A stretch of DNA of 64,000 bases from Rhodospirillales bacterium BBD 1991-14 (GCA_001657395.1 LYSY01000004.1:186001-250000); one strand, 5' to 3'. Shown: positions 1 to 10,350, counted from the stretch's first letter. Numbers and translations: made by a program. The notes: generated by a model from the letters alone, not told the origin.

Positions 1-2
1 AA

Positions 3-530
3 CTGCTTTGGCTGAACCTCGTCACCAACGGTATCCAGCACGTCGCGCTGGCACTCGAAAAGGGGGAACCGGGAATCCTTCAGCGCCGGCCGCGGCCGCG
101 TGACGAAGCGCTCTTCGACCGCCGCATGATCGGTCAGGTTGCCATGGCCGGCGGCTATATGGGCTTCTGCGGCTTTGCGTTCTACTATTGGTGCCTGGAG
201 CGCGGCATCCCGGAGGCCGAGGCGCGCAACCTGCTGCTCCTGCTGATGGTGCTGTTCGAGAACGTGCACGTCGTGAATGCCCGGTCGGAGCGCCGCTCCG
301 CCCTCGGCGTCCCCTTGATGGCCAATCCCTTCCTGTTCGTGGCCATCGCGGCGGCCCAGGGCCTGCACATTGCCGCGCTCTATACGCCCGGCCTCAGCCA
401 TGTGCTGGCCGTGGAACCCATGAGCTTTGTGGAATGGCTTCTTGTCTTGGCACTGGCGCTTTCATTGTTGGCGGTGATGGAGCTGTGGAAAGCGCTTAGT
501 GGGAGAAAGTCCCGGAGAATATCTCACTAG
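3..530 (+). CDS. Cation-transporting P-type ATPase, C-terminal part (5' truncated by window)
   Basis: This is the C-terminal 175 residues of a P-type (HAD-IC) cation pump. The reading frame is open from base 3, so the gene starts before the window. The first visible residues, LLWLNLVTNG, match the membrane helix M6 motif of type II P-type ATPases. The usual Asp of NLVTDG is Asn here, as in a bacterial subgroup of these pumps. Three or four further hydrophobic helices follow (for example LLLLLMVLFENVHVVNARS and FLFVAIAAAQGLHIAALY), as expected for M7-M10. The protein ends in a basic tail. The ion cannot be deduced because the phosphorylation and nucleotide domains are outside the window. Confidence 0.85.
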   Translation: MLWLNLVTNGIQHVALALEKGEPGILQRRPRPRDEALFDRRMIGQVAMAGGYMGFCGFAFYYWCLERGIPEAEARNLLLLLMVLFENVHVVNARSERRSALGVPLMANPFLFVAIAAAQGLHIAALYTPGLSHVLAVEPMSFVEWLLVLALALSLLAVMELWKALSGRKSRRISH

Positions 531-589
531 ACCCAGGGGATATCGGCCGAAAAGAGGCGCCGGATGCCTGAGCAGACCCTTTAGCGGGC

Positions 590-748
590 CTAGACCGGCT
601 CGTCTTTCGCCGGGTCCGCTTCCGCGCGCTCGCCGACCTGCCCCGCCTCCGGGGCCGGGCCCCTTTGGCGCTGCCGGCGCCGGCGTTCCTCGCGCTGCCG
701 CTTCAGTTTTTCGCTGCGATACGAATCCAGGTCGATGATCTCGCCCAT
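590..748 (-). CDS. Small basic/acidic hypothetical protein (52 aa)
   Basis: This ORF is too short for the supplied track. It reads MGEIIDLDSYRSEKLKRQRE, followed by a run of Arg/Gln and an acidic tail ending in DEPV. The short N-terminal strand (M-G-E-I-I-D-L) followed by a charged helix resembles small alphaproteobacterial proteins of unknown function such as the DUF4169 type, but membership is not established. It is transcribed divergently from the AsmA gene and convergently with the ATPase. No function is proposed. Support comes from the complete frame and the composition, which is typical of translated small proteins. Confidence 0.5.
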   Translation of the reverse strand: MGEIIDLDSYRSEKLKRQREERRRRQRQRGPAPEAGQVGERAEADPAKDEPV

Positions 749-993
749 TGGACTACCACCTATCCGCCGGCTGTGTTCCGCCGGACCATCAGGTATTGCA
801 CCCTTCGGCGCACTCGATCCGAATCAGGCTTCGGCTTTGCGGCCCTGACCTGATAAAAGTAGCTTAGCGGAATTGAACGGCGTTGCAATGCTCTCACCTT
901 TAGTAACACGAATGGATCCGGTCGGATGCGCCCACCGTCGAGGGCGCTTTGCACAAGAGACCGACAAGCGTCTTCTCATAGCGAGGTAGGCTG

Positions 994-3900
994 TTGAGGA
1001 AGCTGGCCCTATCGATCGTTGCTCTTCTTGTCCTGTTGGTTGCAGGGCTCTTGATTCTTCCGAGCTTCTGGGACTGGAACGCGGAGAAGGGCAGGATCGC
1101 CGAAGAGGTTCGCAAGCTGACCGGACGCGATCTTCAGATCGTCGGCGATCTCAGTCTTCAGCTGCTGCCGTCCCCTGCGTTTTCCGCCAACGAAGTGAGC
1201 CTGGCCAATATCGAGGGCGGCAGCGAGGACGCCATGGTGCAGCTTCAGGAGCTGCGCGTTCAGGTGGCGCTCTTTCCGCTCCTGCAACAACAGGTGCTCG
1301 TCGAGACGGTCACCCTGGTAAAGCCCGAGGTGGTGCTGGAGGTTCTGCCCGACGGCCGGCGCAACTGGGACTTCGGCGCGCCCGCCAACGGCGCCGCCGC
1401 GGCGGCGCCGGAGGGAGCCGAGCCATCGGCCGAAGGCCCTGGCGCCGTGCCGGCGCCGACACCCGCTCCGGTGCCACCGGCCTCCCAGTCTGCCGGTAGC
1501 GAGGATACGATCAGGGTCGACAGCTTCGTGATCGAAGACGGCACCTTTGTCTACCGCGATGCTGTCACGGGCCTTGAGGAACGCGTAACCGGTGTCAACG
1601 CCGAACTGGCGGCCGAAAGCCTGGCCGGCCCCTTCGCTGCCGACGGGCGTGCCGTCTTTCAGGGAATCGAAGGCGCGTTCGATCTCAGCCTCGGGCGGTG
1701 GCGCGATGAGGGCGCAACACCGTTCTCCATCGGGCTGAGGCTGCCGAAGGCCGCGGCCTCGGCCACTTTTGCCGGCGCCGTATCGCGCCATCAGGACCTG
1801 CAGACAGTGAGAGGGCGGCTGCAGGGCGAGGGCGAGAATCTGGCGACTCTTCTTTCGGTCCTCGAAATCGGCGGTCTTGAAGCAGCGGCACAGGGTTTCC
1901 TGGGCCAGCCTTTTGCCGTGCAAAGCGAGATCACCGCGGGTCCGGCGGAAGCGGAAGCTGCCGCGCTCAAGTTGGATCTCGGCGAAACGAACCTGGAAGG
2001 TGAGGGCAAGGTCATTCTTGGCGAGACGCCGGAAATCCTTGCGAGGCTCTCAGCCACCCGCGTCGACCTTGATCGCCTGTTGCAGCAGGCTGCGGAAGCT
2101 ACGCCCGAAGGCACCGGTGGGCGCGCGCGAGACGCTGCGCAGACTGCCGCACCGTCCGCCTCTGCGCCGTCGCAGGATCGTGCGGAGGGATCGGGCGACG
2201 ATGCCGGGGGGCAACGCTTGGACCTGCCCACGGATATCGCGGCGGAACTCGAGCTGACCGTCGATACGCTGGTTTACCGCGAGCAGTTTGCCCGTGACCT
2301 GACGGTTGCTGCGCGCCTCGATGGGGGCAGCCTGGCGGTGGAGACCCTTTCCGCCTCTCTGCCCGGCGGGTCGGAGGTCTCTTTGACCGGTGCCCTGACC
2401 AGTGCTTTGAGCGATGACGCGGGGCCGCCGCGGTTCCAGGGCCGCCTGGAAGCCGCGTCCGACAACCTGCGCGCCCTGCTGGCCTGGCTCGATGTTGACA
2501 TCGACGCGATTCCTGCCGACCGCCTGCGCAAGATGGCGCTGACCAGCGCAGTCGATCTGGCTCCGCAGCAGATAACGCTGCGCGACACCGACCTGCGTCT
2601 GGATGTCAGCCGCATCACCGGCGGCGTCGCCCTTGCACTGCGCGAGCGGCCTGGGCTGGGTGTGGGGCTCTCGATCGACAAGCTCAACCTGGATGCCTAC
2701 CTGCCCAAGCAGGCGCCGTCGGAGGCTTCCCCCCGTCCGCAAGAGGCCGCGGAGGGGACCGCCGAATCACAGGCGGCGGGCGCGCAACCGGGCAGCCGGA
2801 CGGCGCCCGAAGCCGCGGCGCCCGCCGGCCTAGCCGTCCTCGATGCTTTCGATGCCAATCTCGATATCAGGGTCGGGGCGCTGACCTATCAGGGCCTGCC
2901 CCTCAATGGTCTGCGGCTCGATGCCACCTTGCAGCAGGGCGGTCTCGTGGTGCGCGAAGCCTCGCTGATGGACCTTGCCGGATCGCGCGCCAGTTTCGCC
3001 GGCAGTCTCGCCAACGTGGCGCGCCAACCCACTTTCGACGGCTCCCTGGACGTCGCGGTCGCCTCGCTGTCGCGCCTGGCAAAGGCCCTGGCGCTTCCCA
3101 TGGAAGGCCAGCCGCCGCTGGAGTCGTTCACGCTTTCGGGCGCGGTCAACGGGACGCCGGAACTCGTCCGCTTCGACCAGCGCCTCGCAGCCTTGGGCGG
3201 CAGCCTGCGTGCCGCCGGCAAAGCCGAGCTTGCGGCCGGCGCGCCACTGGTGGATGCGGCGGTCGAGGCAAGCCATCCGGATCTGACGGTTCTGCTGCGG
3301 GAGATGCTGCCCGGGGAGAAGATCCCGGCGGGTCTCGGCGCGGCGGACCTTAAGGGCCGGCTGGCCGCGGCGCCGCAATCGGTCACGGTCTCGGCCCTGG
3401 AAGGAACGGTCGCCGGCGTCGATCTCAGCGGCGATCTTGCCCTGGCCCTGGGGGGCGAACGGCCGCGGGTCACCGCGGATCTCACAACCGGCGCCCTGCC
3501 GCTGGCGGCCCTGGCCGCTCCGGCGGCCGCGTCCGGCGGTCAAGGCGCGGCCTCAGGCGGCGGCAATCGTTCCGGCACGGGGGCGGAGCGGCCCCGCAAT
3601 GCGCCGGCCCCCGCCGGCCGCTGGTCGAGCGAGCCGCTGGAGCTCTCGGCGCTGCGCGCCGTCGACGCCGAAGTGGCGTTGCAGTCCGCGGCCATTCTTC
3701 TCGACGATGCGCGACTCGATAATGCGCAGCTTGAGGCCACGCTCACCGACGGCCTGGTGGATCTCAGGCGGTTTACGGCTACGGCTTTTGGCGGTGCGCT
3801 CTCGGTGACCGGCAAGGCCGACGCCCGCGAGACGGCGCCGGGTGGGCTGGAGGTGGCGGCTGCGGTCACGGCCATCGAGATGGACCTGAAAGCCCTGCTG

Positions 3901-4560
3901 CGCGACCTGGCCGACAGCGACCGCGTGTCGGGCCCGCTGACGGTGGAGGCCAGCCTCAATGCCAGCGGCAGCAGCGAAGCCGCCCTGGTGAACAGCCTGA
4001 ACGGCAGCGGCAAGATCGACGGCACCCTGACCGTCGCGGCCAAGGCGGAAGAGCAGGCGGGCGCTCTGATCCTGAACATTCTCGGGCAGAAGGTCCGCGA
4101 GGTTCGCGGTATCAGCGACAGCACCACTCTGCTGTTCAGCGCCTTTGCCGGGGCGCCGTCGAAGGTCGACGGCACCTTTGTTGTCGAGGACGGGGTGCTC
4201 ACGACGACGGACACCCGTGTGCAGGGCCGCAACGCCCGGGCCCTGACCGCGGCGACGGTGAACCTGCCGAGCTGGACGCTGGACAGCCAGACCGACGTGT
4301 TCCGGGACAGCGACCCGGAGACGGCCTATCTGACCGCCAAGCTGCGCGGCGATCTCGACCGCCCGAACATCAGCATCGGCGGCGAACCCTTCCGGCGCCG
4401 CGACGAGTCTTCACAAAGCGGTGGCGGTGCTGTTCCAGAAGATGCGCCCTCGGCGCAGCAGTTGGAGCCGGAGGCCGCACCGCAGCAGCAGGAGCCGCCG
4501 AAGCCCGAAGACATTCTCAAGGAAGGTCTGAAGAACCTGCTGCAGGGCCTGGGCGGCTGA
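994..4560 (+). CDS. AsmA family protein
   Basis: This is a 1188-residue envelope protein of the AsmA family, whose bigger members are thought to act in outer-membrane assembly or lipid transfer between membranes. Residues 5-25 form an N-terminal membrane anchor. The rest is a long periplasmic repeat-like beta domain with an AsmA-like N-terminal part. The C-terminal part (around residues 880-1130) is the usual conserved block. Low-complexity Ala/Pro/Gly/Ser spacers separate the modules near residues 130-165, 375-405, 570-610 and 845-870. The start is TTG at 994, preceded by a purine-rich GAGGTAGG; no better ATG lies nearby. It is a single-gene unit, convergent with the RHH gene. Confidence 0.85.
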   Translation: MRKLALSIVALLVLLVAGLLILPSFWDWNAEKGRIAEEVRKLTGRDLQIVGDLSLQLLPSPAFSANEVSLANIEGGSEDAMVQLQELRVQVALFPLLQQQVLVETVTLVKPEVVLEVLPDGRRNWDFGAPANGAAAAAPEGAEPSAEGPGAVPAPTPAPVPPASQSAGSEDTIRVDSFVIEDGTFVYRDAVTGLEERVTGVNAELAAESLAGPFAADGRAVFQGIEGAFDLSLGRWRDEGATPFSIGLRLPKAAASATFAGAVSRHQDLQTVRGRLQGEGENLATLLSVLEIGGLEAAAQGFLGQPFAVQSEITAGPAEAEAAALKLDLGETNLEGEGKVILGETPEILARLSATRVDLDRLLQQAAEATPEGTGGRARDAAQTAAPSASAPSQDRAEGSGDDAGGQRLDLPTDIAAELELTVDTLVYREQFARDLTVAARLDGGSLAVETLSASLPGGSEVSLTGALTSALSDDAGPPRFQGRLEAASDNLRALLAWLDVDIDAIPADRLRKMALTSAVDLAPQQITLRDTDLRLDVSRITGGVALALRERPGLGVGLSIDKLNLDAYLPKQAPSEASPRPQEAAEGTAESQAAGAQPGSRTAPEAAAPAGLAVLDAFDANLDIRVGALTYQGLPLNGLRLDATLQQGGLVVREASLMDLAGSRASFAGSLANVARQPTFDGSLDVAVASLSRLAKALALPMEGQPPLESFTLSGAVNGTPELVRFDQRLAALGGSLRAAGKAELAAGAPLVDAAVEASHPDLTVLLREMLPGEKIPAGLGAADLKGRLAAAPQSVTVSALEGTVAGVDLSGDLALALGGERPRVTADLTTGALPLAALAAPAAASGGQGAASGGGNRSGTGAERPRNAPAPAGRWSSEPLELSALRAVDAEVALQSAAILLDDARLDNAQLEATLTDGLVDLRRFTATAFGGALSVTGKADARETAPGGLEVAAAVTAIEMDLKALLRDLADSDRVSGPLTVEASLNASGSSEAALVNSLNGSGKIDGTLTVAAKAEEQAGALILNILGQKVREVRGISDSTTLLFSAFAGAPSKVDGTFVVEDGVLTTTDTRVQGRNARALTAATVNLPSWTLDSQTDVFRDSDPETAYLTAKLRGDLDRPNISIGGEPFRRRDESSQSGGGAVPEDAPSAQQLEPEAAPQQQEPPKPEDILKEGLKNLLQGLGG

Positions 4561-4573
4561 CCCGCCCGCCCCG

Positions 4574-4840
4574 TTACGTCTCCGGCGGCCCGGCGCCGGC
4601 CCGTTCCCGGTAATAGCGCAGCAGATAGACCCTGACGGCGGAGGAGAGGTTGCCGCTGCGCTGGCGGTCGATCTGCTCGATCAGCCGCGTCACCGAAAGC
4701 CCGCTGTTCTTTGCAACGCTGTGCAGGGCATCCCAGTAGACGCCTTCCAGCGACAGCGAGGTGCTGTGCCCGGACAGCTTCACAGAGTGCTTGCGGAGCC
4801 GCGCCCCTGGATCCGCAGGCCCTTCGCCGTTGCCGTCCAT
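4574..4840 (-). CDS. Ribbon-helix-helix domain protein
   Basis: This 88-residue protein has a central ribbon-helix-helix DNA-binding fold: a basic strand KHSVKLSGHSTSLSLE, then two helices (YWDALHSVAKNSGL and VTRLIEQIDRQR). This is the RHH_4 type common in alphaproteobacteria. I chose the internal ATG at 4840. The ORF-track start at 4906 would overlap the fumC stop at 4857 and add an unlikely N-terminus. It lies 16 bases downstream of fumC on the same strand, so it may be co-transcribed. The target is unknown. Confidence 0.75.
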   Translation of the reverse strand: MDGNGEGPADPGARLRKHSVKLSGHSTSLSLEGVYWDALHSVAKNSGLSVTRLIEQIDRQRSGNLSSAVRVYLLRYYRERAGAGPPET

Positions 4841-4856
4841 CAGGTACTGCTGCCCA

Positions 4857-6257
4857 TCAACCCTTGCTTCGGGGCCCCAGCATGTTGTCCGGCCGCACCC
4901 AGGCATCGAAATCCTCGGCGCTCAGCAGGTCCAGCGCAATGGCGGCCTCCTTCAGGGTCGCGTTCTCGGCATAGGCTTTCTTCGCCACCTTGGCGGCGTT
5001 GTCGTAACCGATGTGCGGGTTCAGCGCCGTCACCAGCATCAGCGACTGCTGCATCAGATCCGAGATGCGGGTTTCGTCCGCCTCGATCCCCTCGACGCAG
5101 TTGGTCCGGAAGGAATCGCAGGCATCGCCGATCAACTGTGCCGATTGCAGCAGCGAGTAGATCAGCACCGGCTTGAAGACGTTCAGCTCGAAGTGGCCGT
5201 TGGATCCGGCGACGCTGCAGGTGGTGTGGTTGCCCATCACCTGGGCGCAGACCATGGTCATGGCCTCGGCCTGGGTCGGGTTCACCTTGCCGGGCATGAT
5301 GGAGGAGCCCGGCTCGTTCGCCGGCAGGCGCAGCTCGCCGAGGCCGCAGCGGGGCCCGGAGCCCAGCAGGCGGATGTCGTTGGCAATCTTCATCAGCGAA
5401 CAGGCGATGGTGTTGAGTGCACCGGAAGCCTCGACAATGGCGTCGTGGGCGGCCAGCGCCTCGAACTTGTTCTCCGCCGTGACGAAGGGCAGTTGGGTAA
5501 TCTTGGCCACCTCGGCGGCGAAGGCCTCTGCGAAGCCCTCGACAGCGTTCAGGCCGGTGCCCACTGCGGTGCCGCCCTGGGCAAGCTGCATCAGGCGCTC
5601 GGTCGCCCCCTCCAGGCGCTTGATCCCATAGGCGACCTGGGTGGCGTAGCCGGAGAACTCCTGGCCCAGGGTCAGCGGCGTCGCGTCCATCAGATGGGTG
5701 CGGCCGATCTTGATGATTCCCTCGAAGGCCTTGGCCTTGGCATCCAGCGCCGCGTGCAGGTGGCCCAGGGCGGGGACCGTCTCGCCGACGATCTTCTGCA
5801 CCGCGGCGATGTGCATGACGGTCGGGAAGGTGTCGTTGGACGACTGGCCCATATTGCAGTGGTCGTTGGGGTGAACCGGCTCCTTGCCGCCGGGCTGTCC
5901 GGTCAGGATCTCGTTGGCCCGCCCGGCGATCACTTCGTTGGCGTTCATGTTGGACTGGGTGCCGGAGCCGGTCTGCCAGACCACCAGCGGGAAGTGGTCC
6001 ATGAGCTTGCCGTCGGCGACCTCCTGCGCGGCCTGGCAGATGGCCGCTGCGAGCTTTCCGTCAAGGGCGCCCAGGGCTTCGTTGGTGCGTGCCGCCGCCA
6101 GCTTCTGGATGCCCAGAGCCTGGACCAGCGCCGGCGGCATTTTCTCGCCGCCGATCTTGAAATTGGTCAGCGAGCGCTGGGTTTGGGCGCCCCAATAGCG
6201 ATCGGCCGGAACGGCAATCTCGCCCATGGAGTCGGATTCGGTACGGGTCTCGGTCAT
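4857..6257 (-). CDS. fumC: Class II fumarate hydratase
   Basis: Fumarase C interconverts fumarate and L-malate in the TCA cycle, in the cytoplasm. It is the iron-independent homotetrameric class II enzyme. At 466 residues it matches the family length. The lyase signature [11 protein letters not shown] is present, as are the SSNDTFPT and [10 protein letters not shown] regions and the [10 protein letters not shown] active-site segment. I took ATG at 6257, which has an AGGA Shine-Dalgarno and begins [14 protein letters not shown]. The longer ORF (to 6443) adds a Pro/Arg-rich sequence with no family resemblance. Confidence 0.97.
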   Translation of the reverse strand: MTETRTESDSMGEIAVPADRYWGAQTQRSLTNFKIGGEKMPPALVQALGIQKLAAARTNEALGALDGKLAAAICQAAQEVADGKLMDHFPLVVWQTGSGTQSNMNANEVIAGRANEILTGQPGGKEPVHPNDHCNMGQSSNDTFPTVMHIAAVQKIVGETVPALGHLHAALDAKAKAFEGIIKIGRTHLMDATPLTLGQEFSGYATQVAYGIKRLEGATERLMQLAQGGTAVGTGLNAVEGFAEAFAAEVAKITQLPFVTAENKFEALAAHDAIVEASGALNTIACSLMKIANDIRLLGSGPRCGLGELRLPANEPGSSIMPGKVNPTQAEAMTMVCAQVMGNHTTCSVAGSNGHFELNVFKPVLIYSLLQSAQLIGDACDSFRTNCVEGIEADETRISDLMQQSLMLVTALNPHIGYDNAAKVAKKAYAENATLKEAAIALDLLSAEDFDAWVRPDNMLGPRSKG

Positions 6258-6584
6258 GACGGCAGTCCTATTGTCGCAGCGGGGCGGGAGAAACGGGCCG
6301 GAGTTTAGGCCGCGCGCGGGCCACCGCCAAGGGCCTGCCGGATACGGATTCATCAGGGGCAAGCGACAAGACTGCGTAACGGCTGATCCGCAGGTGCGGC
6401 GTGATCGGGCGCTCTGTGGAGGCGGGCTCCCGCTTCGCTTCAACCTGTATCGACTGATTTACGGACCTTTTAGACGAATCTTCTAATAGGTAATCAAAAT
6501 GACCCAGCAAAAAGGTCGAGTTTGTTCCCCTGAGAGACGGGTCCGTATTGGTGCCAGTCCTGCTACAAGCCGGAGCAGAGAAAG
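6258..6584. other. Intergenic region between divergent fumC and chemoreceptor genes
   Basis: About 330 bases without a supported gene. It must hold the promoters of fumC (leftward) and of the chemoreceptor (rightward). The right half is richer in A/T (around 6455-6500). I see no clear -35/-10 pair and no conserved RNA. The ORF-track entries across it are extensions of antisense frames. Confidence 0.5.
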
Positions 6585-8354
6585 ATGAAAGCAATCAAAC
6601 TGGGTTTGGGATCCCTTGGGGGACCCAGCGTCATGGTCAAGCTTCTGGGGATCGTCGCGATCTGCCTGGCCTCCACCGTGGCCGTCGCAACGATCGGCAT
6701 CTGGCAGATGGTCAAGATCGGCAGCGAAATTGAAGCGGTCGCCGAACAGGACATGCCGCTGATCGAGGTCATCAGCCGCATCACCACCCACCAGCTTGAA
6801 CAGTCGATCCTGCTGGAGCGGGTGCTGCGCATGGACAGTGCCACGCCGCGGGCGACGGATGAAGACCTGCACAAAGTCGAAGCCGCCTTCGAGAAGCTCT
6901 CGAAGAAGGTCGACGCGGAAATCCTCGAGGGCGAGCACATGGCCGAAGAGGCTATTGCCCATGCCCATTCTCCCGAGGAAAAGGCGGAGTTCGAGCATGT
7001 GCTCGAGGCCCTCACCAAGGTTGAACACGAACACAAGACCTACCATGAGCATGCGGTCGAGATCTTCGCGCTGATCAATGATCGCAGGGGCTATCAGGCC
7101 GTCGACCTCGTGCATGCCATCGAAGCCGAAGAGGATGCGTTGAACCACGAACTCGAGGCGCTGCTGCACGAAATCGAGATCTTCACCCTGAACGCCGTGC
7201 GGACCGCCGAAGCGCACGAGAAGGCGGCCATCAAGCAGATGATCTTCGTTTCGATCTTCGCCGCCGTCGCCGCTCTCGTCATCGCCGTCTGGTTTACGCG
7301 GACCGCGGTGGCTCGCCCGCTGAGCACGGTGGTCCATGCCCTGAACCGCCTTGCGGAGGGCGATACCTCGGCCCAGGTCGACGTCCGCAGCCGCGACGAG
7401 ATCGGCCAGGTGGCCCGCGCCTTCGAGACCTTCAAGACGAAGACCCAGGAACTGAAGCGGATGGAGGAAGAACGCGCGCAGGAGCAAGCCCGCAGAGAGC
7501 AAGAGAAGCGCCGCCAGATGATCGAAATGGCCGACGCCTTCCAGTCGACCATCGGCGGGGTCGTGCAGACCGTTTCCTCGGCCGCGACAGAGCTTCAGGC
7601 CACCGCCGAGACCATGTCGTCGACGGCGCGCGAAACCCAGAGCGAGTCCGCGCAGGTGGCCAGCGCCTCCGAAGAGGCCTCCACCAACGTTCAAACGGTG
7701 GCAGCGGCTTCGGAGGAGCTGTCTGCCTCGATCTCGGAAATCACCCGGCAGGTGGCGGAAACCAACGAGGTCTCGCTGAAGGCCGTGGGCGAAGCCGAAG
7801 GCGCCAACGATTCGGTGAAGGGCCTGGCCGACGCGGCGCAGAAGATCGGGGCGGTCGTCAACCTGATCCAGGACATCGCCGAGCAGACAAACCTGCTGGC
7901 GCTGAACGCCACGATCGAGGCGGCGCGCGCGGGCGAGGCCGGCAAGGGCTTCGCCGTGGTGGCCAACGAAGTGAAATCGCTGGCCACGCAGACCGCCAAG
8001 GCGACCGAGGATATTGGACAGCAGGTCGATGGCATGCAGTCGGCCACAGGCGGCACTGTCTCGGCCATCGAGGGCATCGTCGGCGTCATCAAGCGGGTCA
8101 GCGAGAACGCCAACGGGATCGCGGCGGCGGTCGAGGAGCAGAACGCCTCGACCCAGGAGATCGCGCGCAACGTTCAGGAAGCCGCGGCCGGCACCCAGCA
8201 GGTTTCCAGCAGCGTCGACAAGGTGCGCCAGGCTGCCGAGAAGACCGGTGTCTCGGCGAGCGAGGTTCTGGAGGCTGCGGGGCAGCTTTCGGAGCAGGCC
8301 GAACTGATGCGCGGCGAGGTCGACCGCTTCATCGCCGACATGCGGGCCGCCTGA
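6585..8354 (+). CDS. Methyl-accepting chemotaxis protein (membrane-bound)
   Basis: A 589-residue chemoreceptor that would signal through CheA/CheW to the flagellar motor. There is a TM helix at about residues 18-40, a mostly helical periplasmic sensor with many His and Glu (to about 215), a second TM at about 218-238, then a HAMP domain and a cytoplasmic coiled-coil signalling domain. The highly conserved hairpin [20 protein letters not shown] starts near residue 430. The sensor contains several HEH/HAH-type clusters ([28 protein letters not shown]), which might bind metal; that is inference. No C-terminal NWETF-type receptor pentapeptide is present. The start ATG has GGAG about 9 bases upstream. 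Confidence 0.93.
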   Translation: MKAIKLGLGSLGGPSVMVKLLGIVAICLASTVAVATIGIWQMVKIGSEIEAVAEQDMPLIEVISRITTHQLEQSILLERVLRMDSATPRATDEDLHKVEAAFEKLSKKVDAEILEGEHMAEEAIAHAHSPEEKAEFEHVLEALTKVEHEHKTYHEHAVEIFALINDRRGYQAVDLVHAIEAEEDALNHELEALLHEIEIFTLNAVRTAEAHEKAAIKQMIFVSIFAAVAALVIAVWFTRTAVARPLSTVVHALNRLAEGDTSAQVDVRSRDEIGQVARAFETFKTKTQELKRMEEERAQEQARREQEKRRQMIEMADAFQSTIGGVVQTVSSAATELQATAETMSSTARETQSESAQVASASEEASTNVQTVAAASEELSASISEITRQVAETNEVSLKAVGEAEGANDSVKGLADAAQKIGAVVNLIQDIAEQTNLLALNATIEAARAGEAGKGFAVVANEVKSLATQTAKATEDIGQQVDGMQSATGGTVSAIEGIVGVIKRVSENANGIAAAVEEQNASTQEIARNVQEAAAGTQQVSSSVDKVRQAAEKTGVSASEVLEAAGQLSEQAELMRGEVDRFIADMRAA

Positions 8355-8431
8355 GCACCAGGGCCCCCGAGAATCAGCCGCGGGCCAGACGTACTTCTCA
8401 GCGGCTCCCTCAGTCATGCGGTACTGACGGA

Positions 8432-8463
8432 CGGCCCGCGGGTTCTCCGCGGGCCGCCTTTTT
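8432..8463 (+). terminator. Rho-independent terminator after the chemoreceptor
   Basis: A perfect 10-bp stem, CGGCCCGCGG / CCGCGGGCCG, with a 5-nt loop, followed by CC and a run of five T. It lies 78 bases after the stop codon. Confidence 0.85.
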
Positions 8464-8569
8464 CCCTTTGGTCCGGTCTGAAAACAGTGTCAGCGGCTGT
8501 CTGATCCCGCGAAGCCCGGGGTCCCGGGCTGAGCGACTCCTAGTACGGGGCACCCCCCACCATGATTAT

Positions 8570-8700
8570 CTGCAACCGTAGATAGCTAAACATTCCTAGG
8601 AAACATCACCAGATTGATAGTCTGAATTAACGAAAATAATACGGATGATATGATTATATAGAGAAACCGTACAGTTAAGCAGTCGCTAAAAGAATCGGGT
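8570..8700. promoter_or_regulatory. AT-rich upstream region of the PAS chemoreceptor gene
   Basis: About 130 bases that are strikingly A/T-rich compared with the surrounding DNA, directly upstream of the soluble chemoreceptor. They contain a short inverted repeat (CAGATTGATAGTCTG) around 8612. It probably holds the promoter, but I cannot pick a confident -35/-10 pair. Confidence 0.35.
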
Positions 8701-8705
8701 GAGCT

Positions 8706-10199
8706 ATGGCAATCAAATGGTTGAAGGGGACCTCCGCGGGGGGATCTTCCGGCAGCAGCATTCACAAGCAGATGGTCGACAATATGCCGGTCAGCGTGAT
8801 GCTCTGCGATCTCAAGGACTTCACGATCACCTACGCGAACAGCTCTTCGATAGAAGCGCTGAAGGGCATTCAGCACGCCTTGCCTGTGCCTGCCGAGGAG
8901 ATCGTCGGTCAGTCAGTCGACGTCTTTCACAAGAACCCGGCGCATCAGCGTCAGCTTCTCTCCGACCCGGGCAATCTGCCTTTTGCGACCAAGATTTCGG
9001 TCGGCGGCGAGTGGCTCGACCTCTTGGTGACCGCGCTCTATGACGACAAGGGCACCTACATCGGTCCGATGCTGACCTGGAGCGTCGTGACCCAGCAGGT
9101 CAAGCAGGAACGCGAGACCGCGAAGCTGATGAAGATGATGGACGATATGCCCGTCAACGTGATGCTGGCGGACAAGGACACGCTTGAAATCAGCTACATC
9201 AACAAGACCAGCATCGAGACCCTGAAGCCGCTGCGCAACCTGCTGCCGGTGCCGCCGGAAGAGCTGCACGGCAAGTGCATCGACATCTTCCACAAGAACC
9301 CGGCGCACCAGCGCGGCCTGCTGGCCGATCCCGGCAACCTGCCGCACCGCGCCATCATCTCCCTCGGCGAAGAAAAGCTCGACCTGCAGGTATCGGCCAT
9401 CATGGACGACGACGGCGAATACCTGGCGCCGATGATCTGCTGGTCGGTGGTGACCCAGAACGTGCGCCTGGCCGACAACGTCTCCTCGGTGGTCTCGGCG
9501 GTCTCCGCGGCCTCGGCGGAGATGCAGTCGTCGGCCAACTCGCTGACTGCAACCGCGGACGAGACCTCGAGCCGTACCTCCACCGTCGCCTCCGCCTCGG
9601 AGGAGCTGAGCAGTTCGATCTCGGAGATTTCGCGGCAGATCACCCACTCGACGGAGATCGCTCAGTCGGCGGTGAACTCGGCCCAGGAAGCGAGCAAGAT
9701 GATCAACGGCCTGGCGACCTCGGCCGAGAGCATCGGCACGGTGGTCAGCATGATCCAGGACATCGCAGAGCAGACCAACCTGCTGGCCCTGAACGCCACC
9801 ATCGAGGCGGCCCGCGCCGGCGAAGCCGGCAAGGGCTTTGCCGTGGTTGCCAGCGAGGTGAAGGCGCTGGCCAACCAGACCGCCAAGGCAACCGAGCAGA
9901 TCGCCCAGCAGATCGGCGAGATCCAGGGTGCTACCGGCTCAGCCGTGGCCGGCATCACGGAGATCACCAAGACGATCGAGGAGATCAACTCCGTGACCAC
10001 CACCATTGCTTCGGCGGTGGAGGAGCAGGGCGCCGCCACGCAGGAGGTGAACCAGAACATCTCCGCGGTCTCCCAGGCGACCGGCGAGACCGAGCGGATG
10101 TCCAAGGATGTGCTTCAGGCGGCCGGCGAACTCTCAAGCCAGGCGGAAGCCCTTGAGGGTCACGTCGCCGACTTCCTGAAGACCATGGAAGCAGCTTAA
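8706..10199 (+). CDS. Soluble methyl-accepting chemotaxis protein with two PAS domains
   Basis: A 497-residue chemoreceptor with no transmembrane segment, so it is likely cytoplasmic. Two PAS domains stand in tandem (about residues 15-125 and 137-245) and are clearly a duplication: both contain FHKNPAHQR, then LL.DPGNLP and a matching LDL strand. A signalling coiled coil follows, with [20 protein letters not shown] near residue 355. PAS domains in such receptors often sense redox state, oxygen or small ligands. The conserved His of FHKNP is a candidate ligand, which is inference. It follows a terminator and an AT-rich region, so it is its own transcription unit. Confidence 0.92.
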   Translation: MAIKWLKGTSAGGSSGSSIHKQMVDNMPVSVMLCDLKDFTITYANSSSIEALKGIQHALPVPAEEIVGQSVDVFHKNPAHQRQLLSDPGNLPFATKISVGGEWLDLLVTALYDDKGTYIGPMLTWSVVTQQVKQERETAKLMKMMDDMPVNVMLADKDTLEISYINKTSIETLKPLRNLLPVPPEELHGKCIDIFHKNPAHQRGLLADPGNLPHRAIISLGEEKLDLQVSAIMDDDGEYLAPMICWSVVTQNVRLADNVSSVVSAVSAASAEMQSSANSLTATADETSSRTSTVASASEELSSSISEISRQITHSTEIAQSAVNSAQEASKMINGLATSAESIGTVVSMIQDIAEQTNLLALNATIEAARAGEAGKGFAVVASEVKALANQTAKATEQIAQQIGEIQGATGSAVAGITEITKTIEEINSVTTTIASAVEEQGAATQEVNQNISAVSQATGETERMSKDVLQAAGELSSQAEALEGHVADFLKTMEAA

Positions 10200-10276
10200 A
10201 CGGGGGGTGGGACGCGTAGGACGCATCGTCCCCACGTGCGCCGGGCGGCTGTCACGCCGCCCTGGTTCCTGCGGCG

Positions 10277-10312
10277 GAGGCCGGGCCCCTTGGGCCCGGC
10301 CTCTTCGTTTTC
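10277..10312 (+). terminator. Rho-independent terminator after the PAS chemoreceptor
   Basis: A 12-bp perfect stem, GAGGCCGGGCCC / GGGCCCGGCCTC, with a 3-nt loop, followed by TTCGTTTTC. It sits between the chemoreceptor and the oppositely oriented WYL regulator gene and may serve both. Confidence 0.8.
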
Positions 10313-10350
10313 AGGGCTAGGCGCGCTCGGGGGTCAGGCGGGCTCGCGGG

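Noticed and set aside
6483-8417. 644-aa ORF antisense to the chemoreceptor
   Set aside because: It mirrors the codon pattern of the real gene in a GC-rich genome; Leu/Gly/Arg/Asp-rich with no domain. Same for 4761-6308 (+), 26811-28553 (-), 43068-45032 (-) and 18243-20072 (+).
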